Part shown: positions 1 through 24,578 of the stretch, in pieces
Layout: every line of letters begins with the position of its first letter
How positions within the stretch are numbered: the stretch's first letter is position 1
Assembly: GCA_009746045.1 (NCBI GenBank)
Contig: RPFO01000002.1
Coordinates: 1,370,198 to 1,434,197 of the forward strand
Reading direction: 5' to 3'
Origin: Mesostigma viride
Taxonomy: Eukaryota; Streptophyta; Mesostigmatophyceae; Mesostigmatales; Mesostigmataceae
Length of the DNA: 64,000 nt
The notes under the pieces: model-generated
Seen by the model: only the letters and a program-made list of their open reading frames with translations
Told to the model about the DNA's origin: nothing
Database searches by the model: none
Position numbers and translations under genes: made by a program

Positions 1-1118
1 CTGGCATTATAACGAGCGTCATATTCGTCTCCGGCTTGGCAGTGCCGTCATCCTGCATACAAAAAGAACATTGGAGCCAGCACTTTCCCGCGGGTTGTAG
101 CCGATATTCCTCCATGCAGCGATATTCACCAATGCGCTATCAATAAACAAGTCGACACCATCCGGTATGTAAAAAAAGCACGCTGCTGGCCACGACGGTC
201 ACGGCGATGATGAACGACAATAACAAGAACGCCTAATAGCAGGCGTCATACAAACTAGAACAGACTGGAACAACTACTTACCCGGTCGTCTGTGATCTTG
301 ACGCAGAGCCTGGTTTACAAGGAAGCGAGGGAAACCGGCCACTATGAGCACCCCTACTTAACCCACATAATGAAGGTTAGGAATCCTCCCCATCATGCTA
401 ACCGTAGACTCGGTGAAACGCCCCATGCTACAAATACGATAGCCCAGCAACGACTACTTGCGGCCATCACCTTGTCCAGTTCTGGCTGGCTGTGCGGCGG
501 TAATTTTACCAAGTTTAAAAATGTTACGCCGCACCAGTCTGTGCTTTTTTACGTAGTACCAGTGTAGTGTAGAAATCTGCCAAAAGAGCAAACGCCCAAA
601 GCCAACTTCCAAGACGCCCAAAGCCAAATTCCAAGACGCCCAAAGCCCAAAGGCGGGCGAGTCTGGCGCGGCGCGCCTGTCCTGGAGGCCATTGGGCGCC
701 GGAATAAGAAATCCCCGCGGGATCCAACTGATTCCTCATTGACTGACTGACGTACTGTACGTCGCCTGCAAACAGCCTCGACTGCTGACAACTTCAACCT
801 ACAGCTGTATGACGTATTACCGTACCGAAACCGTACGACCGATTTGGAATTCTGGTCATGTTCTGGTGCCCATTTTCTCCACAAGTCAGGGGGCCTGGTC
901 TGAGAAGAACTTACAGTACCAATTGATGGTTCGTGGCTTTGCATGTGCCTCATCCGTATCACTTCCGTGCGTGATGCGCGCACGGATCTGCCGTAACGGA
1001 AAGTAAGTTGATGCACAACAATGGCAGCCATATGTGTAGCGTCGCCCGCCCGAAGGTCCGATAGCCTGCCAGTAAATTAGGGGACGCCTAATTACCCCAT
1101 CCTAATTGCGGGCTGAAA
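1..1118. other. Upstream flank of host gene, no gene recognised
   Basis: No convincing coding region is seen; the open frames are short and of unbiased composition. A short imperfect tandem repeat of about 22 bp (core GCCCAAAGCCAA) lies at 589-650. The promoter and 5' UTR of the metallophosphoesterase gene presumably lie near the right end, but I see no clear TATA box. Confidence 0.5.
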
Positions 1119-14911
<13,793 letters not shown>

Positions 14912-15500
14912 GCAGGCTCTTCAGGACAATTTTGTGTATATGCAAGGATTTTGCAAAGGCGGCCGCCCCTTTCAGTTTCTACAAAGCACGCGTAGTGTCT
15001 CATTAGAGGCTCGGCACGACCTTTCCAGCTGCTTGTATCCTAAGGCAATCGTTTTTGCCTTTGTACCTGTGAGAATTGGACGTCATGTTCAGAACGTAGT
15101 GTATCATAGATCTCTGACTGCTGAAGTGCGCACCAATGTGAGATAAATCTGGATGTGGATCGTCTCATGAATAGCCTGTGTTGGTTTATTAGTAGGACCT
15201 GGGCTTTAGAACTTCTAGACAGGCTTGGAGACATTCTGGGATTCTCATCATCTTGGGATCGGGAAATCTCACTGACTATATGGCCCCCCAAAACGGACTT
15301 TTTGGTATTAGGCATGGCACTTCCGTGATTTGGGAAAAGATGCAGGACAAGGGCAAGTGGGCCCGCTGAGGTAGTCAAGGACAATGTCCCCCCTGCTGTG
15401 GGGAAGAAGCGTATTTGCAACTATGGCAAGAGTGCCAGGAGCGACCGCTAGGGTCTGGCTCCATCTAGATAGTACACCGGTAGGATTGTGTGCCGCCGTC
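14912..15500. other. 3' flank of host gene, no further gene seen
   Basis: Contains the probable 3' UTR of the metallophosphoesterase and unremarkable sequence. I see no second gene. Confidence 0.4.
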
Positions 15501-15661
15501 CGTCCATCCATCCATCCATCCATCCATCCATCCATCCATCCATCCATCCATCCATCCATCCATCCATCCATCCATCCATCCATCCATCCATCCATCCATC
15601 CATCCATCCATCCATCCATCCATCCATCCATCCATCCATCCATCCATCCATCCATCCATCG
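15501..15661. repeat. (ATCC)n microsatellite
   Basis: About 40 copies of CATC/ATCC. The repeated peptides HPSI and DGWM in its frames are artefacts. Confidence 0.95.
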
Positions 15662-16062
15662 GCGTTACTACGACCCATATTCTGATCAGACACTCCGCAA
15701 AGGTGAAAACCTTTGCGTTCAGTGCCAGGCCGCGGAAAACGCGATCTGCAAATGAATCCGACCGGAATCGAACTGGGGACCTCTCGCACCAATTTTGCTG
15801 ACTATAGGACGGACGTCTCCGGTTACCATGGCATCGCCAACTTACACCTACAGTCATCCGCAAAAGTTCTCCTGTCCGGGGAGTGATGCAAGCCTTTCGG
15901 ATTTGGTACTAGATAAATCACTCGAGATCTGTGTGTAGGAGTACTACACACGACCCATATCTCCGGCCCTTATGCGGACGCTATGAGCCACGAGATAGCC
16001 ATGGCTGACGGCGGAGCGCATAACTTTCACGTCAAATGGGCACCATGATTCGGCCGTGAATA

Positions 16063-17571
16063 TCACAATCGCTTCGTCTTTCTAAGACGCACACGCTGAT
16101 ATATTTTCCCAAAACTATCGCGCCCCCCTCCAGTATACCGGCTTCCCCCCTGCGCTCTGCCGGAGCTGAAGGTACAGGTCGGCCATAGCTCGCGTCGCCG
16201 CTGTTGCTGGGCCAGGGTCAAGCCGTCGTCCAGCGTGAAGCGAGTCTCCGAGAGCTTCTTGCGGCATTTAAGGAACGCCAGTTTGTCCGCCATGTACTTA
16301 AAGGTGAGGAGCACGGGTGCCGGGCCAGCCTTACCCCGCGCGCGGGGGAGGCGGACAGCCAACATCCGCAGCTCACCAGTGAGTTGCATGGGGGGAAAAA
16401 TGGCGCGCTTAAATGCCTCGAGAAGGCTCGTGGAGGTCTCACCTGCCGGCTGGTCGAAGTGCTTGACGATGACATTGTGGTGATGTCGGCCTCCTTGCGA
16501 AGGTCGAGGGCTTGTTGCTTTAGTTGTCGGCCGCGATGGTGGAGGTGGTGTGATGCTTAAGCAAGTCCGCCCAGGTGGGGAGCATCGCCGCCCGGGCCAG
16601 CAGGTGCCGGCTGGGCGGCGATGTCCTTCACCGCCTGGGCGGTGAGGCCGGCGGTGTCATGCAAGCACTCAAGGGCGGTGGCGGTGGCTTGAAGGCGTTG
16701 GTCGAGGTCGAGGAGCTGGGCTTTGATGTCGGCCAGATATGCTCACATGGGTCTTATTGCACCCACAGATTGCCGGATCGTTAGCGTGTCCGTTTAGCTA
16801 GCGCGCCCGAATGCAGCTGTGGCATGCCTTTGGCATGAAGGAGACTGGGGGTCTCTGCCCTTTCTCCTGTTGTGCACACACAGGGATTAAAAGCACTTCG
16901 GTGCTCCGTGACTCCCCAACGGGAGCACGTGTTTTAATTCATTAATTAATTTGATGTCGGCAGTGGAGGTGGAGGCGTCGGTGGTGGAAATGTGAGGAAG
17001 GTCAGTAGCCATCGTGCCACCCATTGCTGCTATGTCGGCAGCAAGGGGGGTCACGTGCTGCTGGAAGGCTTGCGTGAGGATGGAACGAAGTGTGGGGGCG
17101 GAGATGGATGGAGCCCAGATCTCGCCGTCAGAGCGCTGGAGAAGGGAGTTGAGGATGGCATGCTGGAGGCGGGGGCGGGGGGAGCCGAAAACCATGCTGA
17201 CGTTGTGCCAGCGACGGCCGTCGGTGCAGAGGACTAGGCGTCCGGTGTCGTGGAGATGGAGGCACAGGTCGTAAAGCGAGGCGTAGTCCCCGTAGAAGAT
17301 GCAGTGCAGAGCATCGGACGGAGACATGTTGGTCCAGTCGTGATCATCGACCTGGAAAGGTTGGAGCCCGGAAAGCGCGGTTCCGAGGGGCGTGAAGACC
17401 CTCCTGTTTTGTCGGCTGAGCGGGTGCGTTTAGGGTCAGGCGGTGCCGATGGCGATGCATTGAGCCTGGGAGGGTTCGGGGCGACCACCAGTGCGCAACT
17501 AGTGTCACCGCTGCCTGCCGGATCTGGCGAAGCTGCAGCCTCAGCTGCCGCATTTTCATGGGCGAGTGCAT
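16063..17571 (-). pseudogene. LINE ORF1-like fragment, copy A, broken
   Basis: Minus-strand pieces at 17571-16887 and 16475-16063 match the ORF1 of copies B (about 18583-19701, + strand) and C (54959-56253, + strand). Shared landmarks are LPRARGKAGP, a LLTF strand and the QQQRRRELWPT block, which resemble the C-terminal domain of L1-type ORF1p, an RNA-binding chaperone. The frame is broken by several indels and by a small insertion at 16734-16949. Confidence 0.65.
16734..16949 (+). mobile_element. Short SINE-like insertion with target-site duplication
   Basis: A 216-bp insert interrupts LINE copy A and is flanked by the 12-bp direct repeat TTTGATGTCGGC (16722-16733 and 16950-16961). It ends in an ATTAATTAAT tail, like the other retroelements here, so it was probably mobilised by the same LINE machinery. 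Confidence 0.7.
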
Positions 17572-17589
17572 CCGCTTAACTGCGTTGCG

Positions 17590-17785
17590 TCGAGGAGCGT
17601 TTGCTCGTCATATATTGCGTATTAGATTCGGTGCAGGTGCACCTTGTGCACCCAGAGCAGGTGATAGTTGTACATCCTCCACCTGCCGGTTGTCGCCCTG
17701 ATTGTATTACAAACCCATAGATGCCCCTTTCTCAGGGCTGTGTGTTACATATGCTCCCAACGGAGCTATGATTTGAATTAATTAA
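17590..17785 (+). repeat. LINE 3' end with ATTA tail
   Basis: This segment shares its 3' UTR-like sequence (CCCCTTTCTCAGGGCTGTGT region) with 20078-20157 and, inverted, with 61450-61530. All end in ATTA/TTAA-rich tails. It is the 3' remnant of a retroelement of the copy B/C family. Confidence 0.55.
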
Positions 17786-18709
17786 GGGGACGGTCCCGGC
17801 GCAAATATTTTGGCGCCGAAAAATTCGCGGTACCCGTCCGTACCGTGAAAAAGTGGTGCACGGGGCGCGCACCCCTACCGGAGCTGGCCATGGCGACGTG
17901 CTTTCAGGCAGAGTAGAAAAAGATAGCTCGCGGAATGCAGAGAAACTGAGCGAATCTTAAAGACGATGAGTAAATGATACTACTTCGTAGCGGAGTTCGC
18001 GTTTTTTGCAGTGTCGATGATTTTATTGATGACCATCGCCACGGGGGTCCAATCTGATGTTTTCGTCGAGAGGAATAAATTAGAATGCACGCTGGCGGCG
18101 GTGATTGTCAGGTTTTATGGGCTTTACCTAGCGTCAAGGATGCGTTTAAATCGTTATTGGTAAAGCTTTAAAAAATTTGCTGGGTTTCGGCAAGATTTCC
18201 GTCATGATCGGTAAGACACTCTCCAGGCTCGCGGGATGCGCGTCTTATTATTCCATGGAAGGTTGTTCTTTCTTGCGCCGCTGGGCGAAGGACCATTCCG
18301 GTAATGGTGCGATCGTGTGATCAACGTGACCCTATGAATGTTTCGCTTCCTTTATGGGTTATCAACGCAAGTTTTCGGCTTCTTTCCGTACAGTTAGCGC
18401 CAGGTATAATGCAATTCCGTGCTGCGCATCGCCAGATTCCTGGCACCTTTCAGTGGTTTTTATGTACGTTGCATGGCTGGGATGTGTCAAAGCGTGACCG
18501 TGGCATATCGTCAAGTTGTCAGGGATTTGCTGAGTGGTTTCTTGGAAGGAGATTGCTAACAGCACTCAGTTTTGTGTGAATATTGACGCGGCCTTTCTTA
18601 GCAGAGGCTTCATTGTGGTTAGAGGCTCACAAGCTTGAGTTTGTTTCTTGGCAAACAATTGCGCTGGAAAGAAAGGTGGCAGTGGTTTTTCTGAGGGGCA
18701 TACTGCATG
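17786..18709. mobile_element. DNA transposon W, copy 1, left part
   Basis: Begins with GGGGACGGTCCCGGCGC directly after TTAA (17782-17785). It is the near-identical reverse complement of 21512-22436, the right part of W copy 2. It stops at TACTGCATG, where LINE copy B is inserted, and W resumes on the far side of the provirus at 54881. No recognisable transposase is present; a 91-codon frame at 18304-18579 has no known match that I can see. Confidence 0.65.
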
Positions 18710-19701
18710 CAATCCTCAAATGCCGCCGCCCCAACCTTCAGATTCGCGTCCTTTTCTCCCTCCTCGGCTGCTCCCTCGAGGAGCTTTGGCCCCCAAAGCC
18801 CCTCACCACCACCTTAACCGAATCCTCCATCCGCTCACTCCTCAAGGAGGCCCTCGAGCAGCACGTGGCCCCCATCGCAGCAGATGTGGGCAGCACGTTG
18901 GCTGCCGAGCTCCCGGCTCCTCTCCACCGCCACCTCCACCATCTCCACCGCCACCTCCACCCTCCTCGCCTCCTCCACCGCCACCACCTCCACCTCCGAC
19001 GCCATCACCGCCCAGCTCCGTGACATCGACCAGCGTCTTAAGGACAACGCCATTGCTATCGAGGTTCTGCAGAATACCGCAGGCCTCACCGCCCAGGCGG
19101 TGAAGGACATTGCCGCCAAGCCAGCCTCGGCTGGCCTGGCCGGCGATGCTCCTCCTGCATCACCACCTGGGCGGACATGCTTAAGCAAAATACCACCTCC
19201 ACCACCTCCGCCGTCGCAGCCCAGCTTCGACGGCAGACGCTTGACCTCCGCGAGGAGGCCGAGCTCGCCAAGCGCAGCCTCAACGTCATTGTCAAGAACT
19301 TCAAGATGGAGGAAGGTGAGAATTCCGAGAAGCTTTTGCGTGCGTTTGAGAGAGAAATCCTTGGTCGCATGGGCCTTAACGGTGAGATAGAGCTGGCTGC
19401 CCACCGCCTTCCCCGCGCGCGGGGTAAGGCAGGGCCGCCCCCGCTCCTCCTCACCTTTAAGACCCCGGCGGACAAGATTTCTTTTCTCAGACGCCGCAAG
19501 CGGCTCGAGAAGACTCTCTTCACCCTTGATGACGACTTGACCCTGGCGCAGCAACAACGGCGACGGGAGCTATGGCCGACCTACCTCCAGCTCCGGCAGA
19601 CCAAGGCGGGGCAGCCGGTGTACTGGAAGGGGGCGGCCACAAGCCCTGGCAGGCGACCCCCCCCCCCCGCGGCCCCAGCGACTCCAGACGCCCCAGCTTA
19701 G
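18583..19701 (+). pseudogene. LINE ORF1-like protein, copy B, frameshifted
   Basis: The N-terminal part reads in the frame of 18583-19023, the middle in that of 18884-19390 and the C-terminal part in that of 19177-19701. Features are a helical region (RDIDQRLKDNAIAIEVLQNT), a second helical stretch (REEAELAKRSLNVIVKNF) and the RNA-binding C-terminal block LTLAQQQRRRELWPTYLQLR. It resembles L1 ORF1p, a trimeric nucleic-acid chaperone of the retrotransposition particle. Copy C at 54959-56253 is better preserved. Confidence 0.6.
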
Positions 19702-20157
19702 GGGAATACAGCAGTAGTAACTAGTGCAGAATAGATAGACCGTGGCCATGTACATGTACGCCTCCTAGAGGCACTATCCCAGCTAAGCCCCGCGCTTTAT
19801 TTAATCATGTACATGTGTGCCTATGATGTGCCACACTCCAGACGATGCCTAGCCTTATTTAACTAGTAATGTTGTGCTCATGCAGGGAGTCACTCTCTGC
19901 TGAGAAGCCATGCCATAGCTCTTGTATAGTAGCCATGATGATCTTCCCCCTCACAGGCATGCTCCCCCCTTACCCGGGCATAGCGTGATAGACCATGAGG
20001 GTGCGGGTGCCCTGGTGCACGTAGAGCAAGTGTTGTTTACATTCCCACCCTTGCAGGAAGTAGCTTAGAATGTATTATAGGCTCATATGCCCCTTCTCAG
20101 GGCTATGTGCTACATATACTCCCAACTGAGTTATGTTCCTAATTAATTAATTAATTA
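18710..20157 (+). mobile_element. LINE copy B, ORF1 segment plus 3' tail
   Basis: A 5'-truncated non-LTR retroelement inserted in W copy 1. The 9-bp duplication TACTGCATG is at 18701-18709 and again at 54872-54880, on the far side of the provirus. It carries an ORF1 in two frames (to 19701) with coiled-coil-type helices, the LPRARGKAGP motif and the QQQRRRELWPT block of L1-like ORF1p, then a 3' UTR and an (ATTA)n tail at 20139-20157. No reverse transcriptase segment is present. The PLV is integrated in this tail. Confidence 0.7.
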
Positions 20158-20534
20158 GATTCCATCATCATTCCGTCGATCATCATTCCGTCATCGCGAC
20201 TAGGAGAAGTGCACCACCCTTATGCTGGCATCTGTCACCACCCCGGCAGTTGTGATGGTGTGTTTGGGTGTGACAAGGATGGCGAAAAATTGCACGTACT
20301 TACTCTTTAAGATATAGAACGCCCAATTTTTCGCCACCCCGCCACCCCTTGGCGCGGGTAATAGGTGGTGTTTGTCAAGGTGTGACAAGGATGGCGAAAA
20401 ATTGCACGTACTTACTCTTTAAGATATAGAACGCCCAATTTTTCGCCACCCTGCCACCCCTTGGCGCGGGTAATAGGTGGTGTTTGTCAAGGTGTGACAA
20501 GGATGGCGAAAAATTGCACGTACTTACTCTTTAA
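20158..20534. repeat. PLV left TIR, outer part (112-bp hairpin units)
   Basis: After a unique ~110-bp end, units of 112 bp start at 20269, 20381 and 20493. Each contains TGGCGAAAAATTG and CAATTTTTCGCCA about 33 bp apart, so each unit can fold as a hairpin. The array is cut at TTAA (20531-20534) by W copy 2 and resumes at 22438. The reverse complement is at 54365-54849. Confidence 0.85.
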
Positions 20535-22437
20535 GGGGAGGGTCCCATAGAAATATATCAAAACTTACCCCCCCTAATAACTACAGAAATGCAACTGACA
20601 ACCACTGAATGATGTTTGGGGACCATAAACATGATGTTTGGGCATGCATACCACCACTTGTTGGGGGTAATACCCCCAGCCATACACCAGCTATGAGCTA
20701 AAAATAGAAAAAAACGCTGTCCGGGGCACATCTTGCCCAGAACAGTGGGAGAACCAGTTGCATGAAAAAAGTAATACCCATATAAAAATGTCATGGGACA
20801 TGGTTTCTACCTAATTGGATCAACAAAATCAGCACATCCCTTTGAGTTATTAATTTTTGGGCCAAAAATACGCTTTTTTAGGCGGGGCGTCCCCATACAC
20901 ACTCATAACACATCAATTAGGCCTAAAAAGTAATAGTCAAATTCTGTCATGACCATAGAAGGCACTGTCAAAGTTTGGTGGCATTCTGAGCTCAGCTGTA
21001 GCAGTTATTAATTTTGGCAGTTGGCCACCTGTGCAGACGCTAAGGAAGGCATTAGTGAGTATTAAGGCACACTAACACTTCCTATGCCATCCAAAAGGCT
21101 CCTGACCATGCCCAATTCGACCACAATGTACAAGGAGGTGGCTGGGCACGTCATGTGCCCTTGCCTTACCTCGACACGGGCAACCTGTTGCGTGTGTGCA
21201 CAACAATGAGGCAGGTAGCTCTACATGCCTAGCCGACACTTCTAAAGCATATTTCAGGTTTATGGTGTGGGCATCATCCCAAAACCAAGCTCAAACACAC
21301 CCTAGGTAGAAAGCCATATCCACTAATTGCCCAACAAGGGTAACAACAGACAGTCCACAGAGAAAGCAGAATTATCATACATGCTGCTTGCCAAGGCTTC
21401 TTACCATGGTTACCTTGCCTTGCTAGCTAGCATATGAATTAGGGCTCTCCCATTTTAGTGGGAGAAAGGCCAACAAGACAACGATAAACCCTACCTACGT
21501 GCAGTTCCACCCATGCAGTATGCCCCTCAGAAAAACCACTGCCACCTTTCTTTCCAGCGCAATTGTTTGCCAAGAAACAAACTCAAGCTTGTGAGCCTCT
21601 AACCACAATGAAGCCTCTGCTAAGAAAGGCCGCGTCAATATTCACACAAAACTGCGTGCTGTTAGCAATCTCCTTCCAAGAAACCACTCAGCAAATCCCT
21701 GACAACTTGACGATATGCCACGGTCACGCTTTGACACATCCCAGCCATGCAACGTATGTATAAAAACCACTGAAAGGTGCCAGGAATCTGGCGATGCGCA
21801 GCACGGAATGGCATTATACCTGGCGCTAACTGCACGGAAAAAAGCCGAAAACTTGCGTTGATAGCCCATAAAGGAAGCGAAACATTCATAGGGTCACGTT
21901 GATCACACGATCGTACCATTACCGGAATTGTCCTTCGCCCAGCGGCGCAAGAAAGAACAACCTTCCATGGAATAATAAGACGCGCATCCCGCGAGCCTGG
22001 AGAGTGTCTTACCGATCATGACGGAAATCTTGCCGAAACCCAGCAAATTTTTTAAAGCTTTACCAATAACGATTTAAACGCATCCTTGACGCTAGGTAAA
22101 GCCCATAAAACCTGACAATCACCGCCGCCAGCGTGCGTTCTAATTTATTCCTCTCGACGAAAACATCAGATTGGACCCCGGTGGCGATGGTCATCAATAA
22201 AATCATCGACACTGCAAAAAACGCGAACTCCGCTACGAAGTAGTATCATTTACTCATCGTCTTTAAGATTCGCTCAGTTTCTCTGCATTCCGCGAGCTAT
22301 CTTTTTCTACTCTGCCTGAAAGCACGTCGCCATGGCCAGCTCCGGTAGGGGTGCGCGCCCCGTGCACCACTTTTTCACGGTACGGACGGGTACCGCGAAT
22401 TTTTCGGCGCCAAAATATTCGCGCCGGGACCGTCCCC
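20535..22437. mobile_element. DNA transposon W, copy 2, inserted in the PLV left TIR
   Basis: Starts GGGGAGGGTCCC directly after TTAA and ends with the reverse complement of GGGGACGGTCCC. It separates two halves of a TIR hairpin unit. The right-hand TTAA is altered to ATA. Its left half matches a W fragment at 60411-61445 (copy 3), and its right half is inverted relative to copy 1. No transposase is recognised, so it is probably non-autonomous. Confidence 0.65.
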
Positions 22438-22842
22438 ATAGATATAGAACGCCCAATTTTTCGCCACCCTGCCACCCCTTGGCGCGGGTCATAGGTTGTG
22501 TTTGTCAAGGTGTGACAAGGAATTGGCGAAAAATTGCACGTACTTACTCTTGAAGATATAGAACGCCCAATTTTTCGCCACCCTGCCACCCCTTGGCGCG
22601 GGTCATATAAAGGTGTTTGTCAAGGGGTGAGAGTGATGGCGAAAAATTGCACGTACTTACTCTTTAAGATATAGAACGCCCAATTTTTCGCCACCCCCCC
22701 CCACTGGCCGGCGCTTGGGTTGGCGTGGGTTGTTGGAGGTGGCGAAAAATTGCACGTACTTTACTCTATATATAAAGAACGCCCAATTTTTCGCCATGTC
22801 CTCGCATGGTGAGGGAGGCGACGAGGGCCGCGCGGCGGGGTG
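22438..22842. repeat. PLV left TIR, inner part
   Basis: More copies of the hairpin unit, ending with a degenerate unit and a unique block (core GAGGGAGGCGACGAGGGCC). It matches 50956-51247 in reverse complement; the two arms diverge inside 22842 and 50956. Stretch 22843-23114 beyond it is AT-rich and holds no recognised gene. Confidence 0.85.
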
Positions 22843-23114
22843 TGCAGAGTGTCACTGGGTCTACACACATCTGGTCAGACGACCTATGAAGAATCCCATA
22901 CGACCTGTGTCGATGCATGAGAGGTTTACTCTGGATGTTTAACCCATAGTTAGAACTGCATTTCGAGACGAATGAAAATTGTTTTCAGCATGCATTGACG
23001 CGTTGTATACTGCATAAACGAATTCATTAAAATTTATATCACATTCACATTCGTTATCAGCTCAACAAGAGCGAAATGGCAAACTCGTTGCCGTCGTCAA
23101 CTCAAGACGACACT

Positions 23115-23693
23115 CTACTCGATCCTGTCCTTGGAGTTTCCAGTCGGGCTCTTCACAACGTTCGAGGTGGACTTCCTCTTGTCGTTAAGGCCGCGGGAGC
23201 TTGACACTTCCTCGCGGTTCCTCTTCCTGCCATGGGAAGTGGCGGTCTTTGCGTCCTCGAAACCCTTCTTTGTCTCCTCCCATGCCTTGTAGAGGGCAAC
23301 GGGGGAAATGCCCGGCTGGCGCTTGGACTTGGAGAAGCCATCGACGAATTCGTCAACCATCTTAACGCATCCGTCGGCTTGGTCGAGGCGAATCCACTCG
23401 CAACGGTCCTCGACCTTCCTCGGCCTTGCCGCGTTCCTCTCGTAGACCCACTCGACGCAAATTTTTGGCGTCTTGCGGTCGACATCGTCATATCCAGCGT
23501 CGTGAATCTTGAGAACCTCGCAGGTAGGTCCGGTGCCTCCAACAGCACCGGGTGCCCCGGACAAAAGGGAGACCTGATGCGTCAGGTAGGAGAGTTGGTC
23601 CGATATCTTTGTCTGGCCGTCCTCGAGACTATCGAGGTATTTTCCAAGCGTGGCCAACGCCTTCTCGCAGGGCCCTGCGTTTCGGGAAGCCAT
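23115..23693 (-). CDS. PLV hypothetical protein, basic C-terminus
   Basis: An intact frame of 192 residues, the leftmost gene of the virus. The N-terminal ~50 residues look helical (a possible coiled coil around LGKYLDSLEDGQTKISDQLS). A central mixed region follows, and the last 40 residues are strongly basic with a nuclear-localisation-like run (HGRKRNR). I recognise no family. Its position at the end of the virion-gene arm suggests a structural or DNA-associated role, but this is inference only. It is one of the few viral frames without an obvious indel. Confidence 0.5.
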   Translation of the reverse strand: MASRNAGPCEKALATLGKYLDSLEDGQTKISDQLSYLTHQVSLLSGAPGAVGGTGPTCEVLKIHDAGYDDVDRKTPKICVEWVYERNAARPRKVEDRCEWIRLDQADGCVKMVDEFVDGFSKSKRQPGISPVALYKAWEETKKGFEDAKTATSHGRKRNREEVSSSRGLNDKRKSTSNVVKSPTGNSKDRIE

Positions 23694-23842
23694 GGCTACC
23701 GGCAGAGGGCTTGCAACGTGAGATGCGTGACCTGCACGTGATTTTGCCTATTTGTGCACCGTGTGCAAAGGTCCGTTACGTCTGCTGGCACGGCCTGGAC
23801 AGGGCGCGAAGGTGGCGAGACTTGCACAAGTGTCGAACTTGG

Positions 23843-24037
23843 CTAAAATTTGCAGTGATGCAAGTCCAGAGTGGCCTCTACCACGTGGCGAGTTCTGGGA
23901 CGTGAATTCAGGTAAACGGACTCGTAAGCTCGCGCGTACTCGGGGTCGTTTCTCATACGCCTGAACGAATTCTCCAGGGTGTCCACCAGTGTGAATTTTC
24001 CAAGGCATCCACCCATACATATTGTCGTATAATGCAC
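23843..24037 (-). CDS. Small possible PLV ORF
   Basis: A 64-residue frame (ending LDLHHCKF) lies between two better viral genes on the same strand. A competing frame covers the same bases. There is no recognised domain; it may be a broken piece of a longer gene. Confidence 0.25.
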   Translation of the reverse strand: MHYTTICMGGCLGKFTLVDTLENSFRRMRNDPEYARAYESVYLNSRPRTRHVVEATLDLHHCKF

Positions 24038-24042
24038 AGAAA

Positions 24043-24578
24043 TTACTTACCGTGACATTTGCATTTATTAAAACCTCGCACCCTCTCAAATTGTAACACG
24101 CAGACGAAAGATTCATATGCAGCAACGTTTTGATATTCCGTGTCTCCTACGTCCCTATCTATGTGGGCCAGCCTTATCTCCAGAATGCCCCCGTTCCTAA
24201 AGAGATGTGGATTCCTCAAATTGAAATATGCGTGATCATTGATCAAAGAATAGTCGAAAGTGGTCGTTGTTGCTGTTGTTTTTTTGCATATTTCTGATCC
24301 CAGCACAACCCCCTGGTCCAAATTGTGCTCACCGCCCAAGAAACTGGGGGATACCAAGCCAATGAGCACGTGAGGGGGGGTGCTTTCGATTCCTGCAATG
24401 GATGCAAAGTGAAGCCTGCCTCTCCAATCCCCGTCGATGATGGGAGCACTTGGATCTGGCTTAATTTTAAAACGAAATGCCGCATTGTTGCAACGTCACT
24501 GTCACTCGATGAAGCCTCGCTGTCAAGTACTATCTGGTAGTAGTTAGGATAGTCCATTTCATATATAAACCTAGACAA
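24043..24578 (-). pseudogene. PLV unknown protein, one frameshift
   Basis: The N-terminal half (24578 down to about 24355, beginning MSRFIYEMDYPNYYQI) continues in the frame of 24369-24043 (SLINDHAYFNLRNPHLFRNG). The break falls at a run of seven G near 24373-24379. The joined product would be about 175 residues and beta-rich, so it could be a minor virion protein. No family is recognised. It ends about 460 bp after the end of the fibre gene, on the same strand. Confidence 0.45.

Noticed and set aside
15690-15840. Functional tRNA gene on the minus strand
   Set aside because: A GTTCGATTCC-like B box is present, but the acceptor and T stems do not pair; better explained as a tRNA-derived repeat.
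17786-22436. One 4.65-kb transposon with 924-bp TIRs
   Set aside because: The arms at 17786-18709 and 21512-22436 look like long TIRs. However, the left arm continues at 54881 beyond the provirus and the right arm is joined to 20535, so they are two separate copies of W in opposite orientation.
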